Under the pieces are notes generated by a model that saw only the letters and a list, made by a program, of their open reading frames with translations, searched no databases and was not told the origin of the DNA. Both the position numbers and the translations under genes were made by a program. Of a stretch of 7,702 nt of DNA, positions 6,240-7,702 are shown piece by piece. Positions within the stretch are counted from its first letter, which is position 1; every line of letters starts with the position of its first letter. The stretch is from the NCBI GenBank assembly GCA_012513195.1, contig JAAZCR010000229.1, positions 1-7,702 of the forward strand. The letters are read 5' to 3'. Origin of the DNA: Bacilli bacterium (GTDB taxonomy: Bacteria > Bacillota_I > Bacilli_A > Haloplasmatales > Haloplasmataceae).

Positions 6240-6268
6240 ATTATAACATTCATTATTAAAAAGTTAAA
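6240..6268 (-). promoter_or_regulatory. Extended -10 promoter of the DUF2140-like gene
   Basis: On the minus strand TATAAT (6240-6245) is preceded by TGT (TGnTATAAT). A weak -35, TTTAAC (6263-6268), lies 17 nt upstream. The start codon is about 43 nt downstream of the -10 box. Confidence 0.65.
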
Positions 6269-6284
6269 TAAATTTACATTTATT

Positions 6285-6324
6285 AAAAAAAAGTGCAGTT
6301 TTTTAAAAAACTATCTGCACTTTT
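6285..6324 (-). terminator. Intrinsic terminator downstream of the acyl-ACP thioesterase
   Basis: Arms AAAAGTGCAG (6289-6298) and CTGCACTTTT (6315-6324) pair perfectly. The 16-nt interior can pair again through its TTTTTT/AAAAAA. On the minus strand eight T follow (plus-strand A run 6285-6292). It lies about 180 nt after the thioesterase stop, leaving an unusually long 3' untranslated stretch. Confidence 0.75.
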
Positions 6325-6504
6325 CTAAATATAACTATAACTTGTCATTTCAATAGAAAGCATAATCTTTCTATTTTCCAACAATTACTATTATTCTTTC
6401 CATCAAATCTTCCTGTTTTACTTACATTGTGGTTAGTTTTGTGAGGTTATAGTATCATAATGGCAATACTTCTTTGTGACTTTAAATATCGTCTAGTATT
6501 TCTA
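6325..6504 (-). other. Non-coding stretch after the acyl-ACP thioesterase
   Basis: This lies between the thioesterase stop and its terminator. It holds one small hairpin, ATAGAAAG-cataat-CTTTCTAT (6353-6374), without a T tract. On the minus strand there is also a 10-codon open frame with a weak AGGAAG site, too short to call a gene. I see no other gene or RNA family here. It may simply be a 3' UTR. Confidence 0.4.
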
Positions 6505-7251
6505 TCACTTACATATAAAGTTTTCTTTTTCTTCTGTCAACATACGACATTTAATTATGTCTTTGTTTTCATGTTTAATTAAAAAATCATGGGTATTATC
6601 ATTTTGATTTTGATATATCTGTATTAAATCATGTTCTTTAGTTTGAGAAAGGTAATGAATTTCTACTTCCTTGAATCTTCGTTCTTTTAATGTCTTTACT
6701 TCAAGTGTATTCAAAATAAAGCGTAAATACTCAATATTATTGGTATGCACACAATAATCAATACTTCCTGCTTTAACCTTAACTTCATCAACTAGTGAAA
6801 ATTCCGAAAGATTAAATAATAATTTATCGTAGGTATATTCTTCTTGTGATGCTTGACAAATAAAATATGGTCCAAGAATATCTGGCATAATCCGCTTTAA
6901 TTTTTGTTTTTCTAAATCATATAAACATAACTCTACCTTTGAATACAAAGCAATATTTTCATCTTTTACAAAGACGGTATCAACGACTAATCTAACTGGA
7001 GTAATCTGGGAAATAAAACATCTAATCAAAAACTTATCGTTCCAAGTTAAATCCTGCTTCAATCTAATTTTATTTTTCGTATACATCCAGATCGCATTAT
7101 ATTGATTCTTCATGGTGATTTGATCGATATGCATGTCACCAAAATAGAAGCAAATATTGTCTTGAATCAACTCCACAGCCCCAATTAACGATAAATTAGC
7201 ATTAATATCGCATTTTGTGGCTGACACGACTTCGCCCTTTTCATAGATCAT
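6505..7251 (-). CDS. Acyl-ACP thioesterase (FatA/FatB-like, double hot-dog)
   Basis: This 248-residue protein matches the length and layout of bacterial acyl-ACP thioesterases, which release free fatty acids from acyl-carrier protein in the cytosol. The first hot-dog has 'LSLIGAVELIQD' (about 20-31), then 'AIWMYTKNKIRLKQDLTWND' (53-72), the counterpart of the family's W-x-x-x-R/K and 'P-x-W-x-E' region. The second hot-dog holds 'DYCVHTNNIEYLRFIL' (165-180), matching the family's 'DxNxHVNNxxYxxW' stretch. Here Asp165 and His169 are kept but the usual Asn is Cys167. The plant Y-x-x-E-C position reads Y-L-S-Q-T (200-204), so the plant Glu and Cys are absent. GGAGGG lies 6 nt before the ATG. The end is TGA directly followed by TAG. 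The gene is monocistronic. Confidence 0.8.
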   Translation of the reverse strand: MIYEKGEVVSATKCDINANLSLIGAVELIQDNICFYFGDMHIDQITMKNQYNAIWMYTKNKIRLKQDLTWNDKFLIRCFISQITPVRLVVDTVFVKDENIALYSKVELCLYDLEKQKLKRIMPDILGPYFICQASQEEYTYDKLLFNLSEFSLVDEVKVKAGSIDYCVHTNNIEYLRFILNTLEVKTLKERRFKEVEIHYLSQTKEHDLIQIYQNQNDNTHDFLIKHENKDIIKCRMLTEEKENFICK

Positions 7252-7298
7252 CTTACTCCCTCCTAATCATCTTAATACTTACTTTAGTATGTTTTAAC

Positions 7299-7307
7299 AT
7301 CATAACA
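7299..7307 (-). promoter_or_regulatory. Possible extended -10 element for the acyl-ACP thioesterase
   Basis: The minus strand reads TGTTATGAT, matching TGnTATAAT with one change, about 50 nt before the start codon. No good -35 lies 16-18 nt upstream. A perfect TATAAT (7349-7354), also without a -35, is an alternative and better placed relative to the CRP-like palindrome. Confidence 0.4.
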
Positions 7308-7391
7308 ATTATTTATTTATATTCCTACAATCTAAGTAATACATGTCTATTATAATACATTTTTAGAAATAATTGGGAGTCATCTAAGTTT

Positions 7392-7413
7392 TTATGTGAT
7401 TTATTGCACATAA
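7392..7413. promoter_or_regulatory. CRP/FNR-family-like operator palindrome
   Basis: The perfect arms TTATGTG (7392-7398) and CACATAA (7407-7413) are 8 nt apart. The core reads TGTGA-N6-GCACA, one base off the CRP-type consensus TGTGA-N6-TCACA, which is also used by some Crp/Fnr regulators of Bacillota such as ArcR. Its centre is about 60 nt upstream of the start predicted from the -10 at 7349-7354. Whether a regulator binds here is inference. Confidence 0.4.
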
Positions 7414-7534
7414 TCGTTTGTAGAACTTTTTAAAAGTGAACCCTATGACTTAGATTTCATTAGTATCTAAAAAGATAGTTGTAAGATATTGTATCAGTTA
7501 AATATAAACAGTTCACTAAGAAGAAGCATCTGAT

Positions 7535-7578
7535 AAAATTAACCTCCTATCATATAACTTAATTGATAGGAGGTTAAT
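7535..7578 (-). terminator. Intrinsic terminator of the EAL-domain gene
   Basis: Perfect 15-bp arms (7538-7552, ATTAACCTCCTATCA; 7564-7578) enclose an 11-nt loop. On the minus strand a short TTTT follows, so the T tract is modest. The TAA stop of the EAL gene lies inside the stem. Confidence 0.75.
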
Positions 7579-7702
7579 TATTAGCAATTATTTGGTGGGG
7601 TAAAGAGAAGTAATAACCCTGCATCAAGTAACAACCTAACTCTTTTAAATGCTCCACTTGTTCCTTAGTCTCTACTCCTTCGATGATGACATCATGGTTA
7701 TA
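7574..7702 (-). CDS. EAL-domain cyclic-di-GMP phosphodiesterase, C-terminal end (partial)
   Basis: The window ends inside this gene; 42 residues and a TAA are visible. They read YNHDVIIEGVETKEQ, then 'HLKELGCYLMQGYYFSLP' and a short tail. 'EGVET' is a conserved EAL motif carrying acidic active-site residues. 'L..LGC...QGYYFS.P' is the usual last strand and helix of the domain. EAL enzymes linearise cyclic di-GMP; some are degenerate and only bind it. The EAL motif itself and any GGDEF, PAS or membrane parts lie beyond the edge, so activity and input domain cannot be judged. The visible part shows no degeneration. Confidence 0.9.
   Translation of the reverse strand, partial: YNHDVIIEGVETKEQVEHLKELGCYLMQGYYFSLPHQIIANN

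Larger units (their letters stand above)
7252..7573. other. Intergenic region between acyl-ACP thioesterase and EAL gene
   Basis: About 320 nt without a coding gene on either strand. It holds the thioesterase ribosome site and leader, two possible -10 elements, a CRP/FNR-like palindrome and most of the EAL-gene terminator. Three copies of TCTAAGT (plus at 7331 and 7383, inverted at 7447) and the short palindrome ACTTTT-T-AAAAGT (7425-7437) are also visible. I give no function to these. Confidence 0.45.

Noticed and set aside
7276..7291. FapR-like operator in the acyl-ACP thioesterase leader (ATACT-N6-AGTAT)
   Set aside because: The half sites are in the opposite order to the FapR TTAGTA...TACTAA arrangement and the arms are only 5 bp; probably chance.
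1..7702. CRISPR array, tRNA, rRNA, insertion sequence or attachment site
   Set aside because: I saw no regularly spaced repeats, cloverleaf with CCA or TψC-like box, transposase frame, or long direct or inverted repeats other than terminators.

Overview
The window is AT-rich bacterial DNA with strong Shine-Dalgarno sequences (AAGGAG, GGAGGG, GAGGTG), sigma-A-like promoters and classic intrinsic terminators. This points to a low-GC Gram-positive lineage (Bacillota, or a standard-code relative of the Acholeplasma/Izemoplasma group). Tryptophans are encoded by TGG, TGA ends at least one gene, and TAA and TAG end the rest, so the standard bacterial code fits. The lineage assignment is an inference from style and gene content, not from a marker gene.

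Layout from left to right. The 3' end of a RluA-family pseudouridine synthase (+) runs tail-to-tail into a VanZ-family membrane protein (-), and the two coding ends overlap by 62 bp. A YbgC/FadM-type hot-dog acyl-CoA thioesterase (+) diverges from VanZ. It converges on a two-gene operon (-): an AAA15/RloA-like ATPase followed, with a 20-bp overlap, by a protein carrying an RX4H HEPN ribonuclease motif. This pair looks like a compact abortive-infection or toxin-antitoxin defence module with its own promoter and terminator, and is the most interesting part of the window. Next (-) is a NfeD-family protein plus flotillin operon, in which the flotillin frame is interrupted by one in-frame TAA codon. 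Upstream of that, all on the minus strand, come a membrane-anchored protein with a DUF2140-like segment, an acyl-ACP thioesterase of the FatA/FatB fold, and the 3' end of an EAL-domain cyclic-di-GMP phosphodiesterase.

Functional themes. NfeD, flotillin, VanZ and the anchored protein are envelope or membrane-organisation genes. The two thioesterases act in acyl-CoA and acyl-ACP metabolism. RluA and EAL are housekeeping and signalling fragments cut by the window edges. Nearly every transcription unit is short (one or two genes), with a recognisable promoter and terminator. Several terminators have the stop codon of the preceding gene built into the hairpin stem, giving a very tight 3'-end architecture. 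A CRP/FNR-like palindrome lies upstream of the acyl-ACP thioesterase, and an imperfect palindrome covers the NfeD-flotillin promoter. Both are candidate operators.
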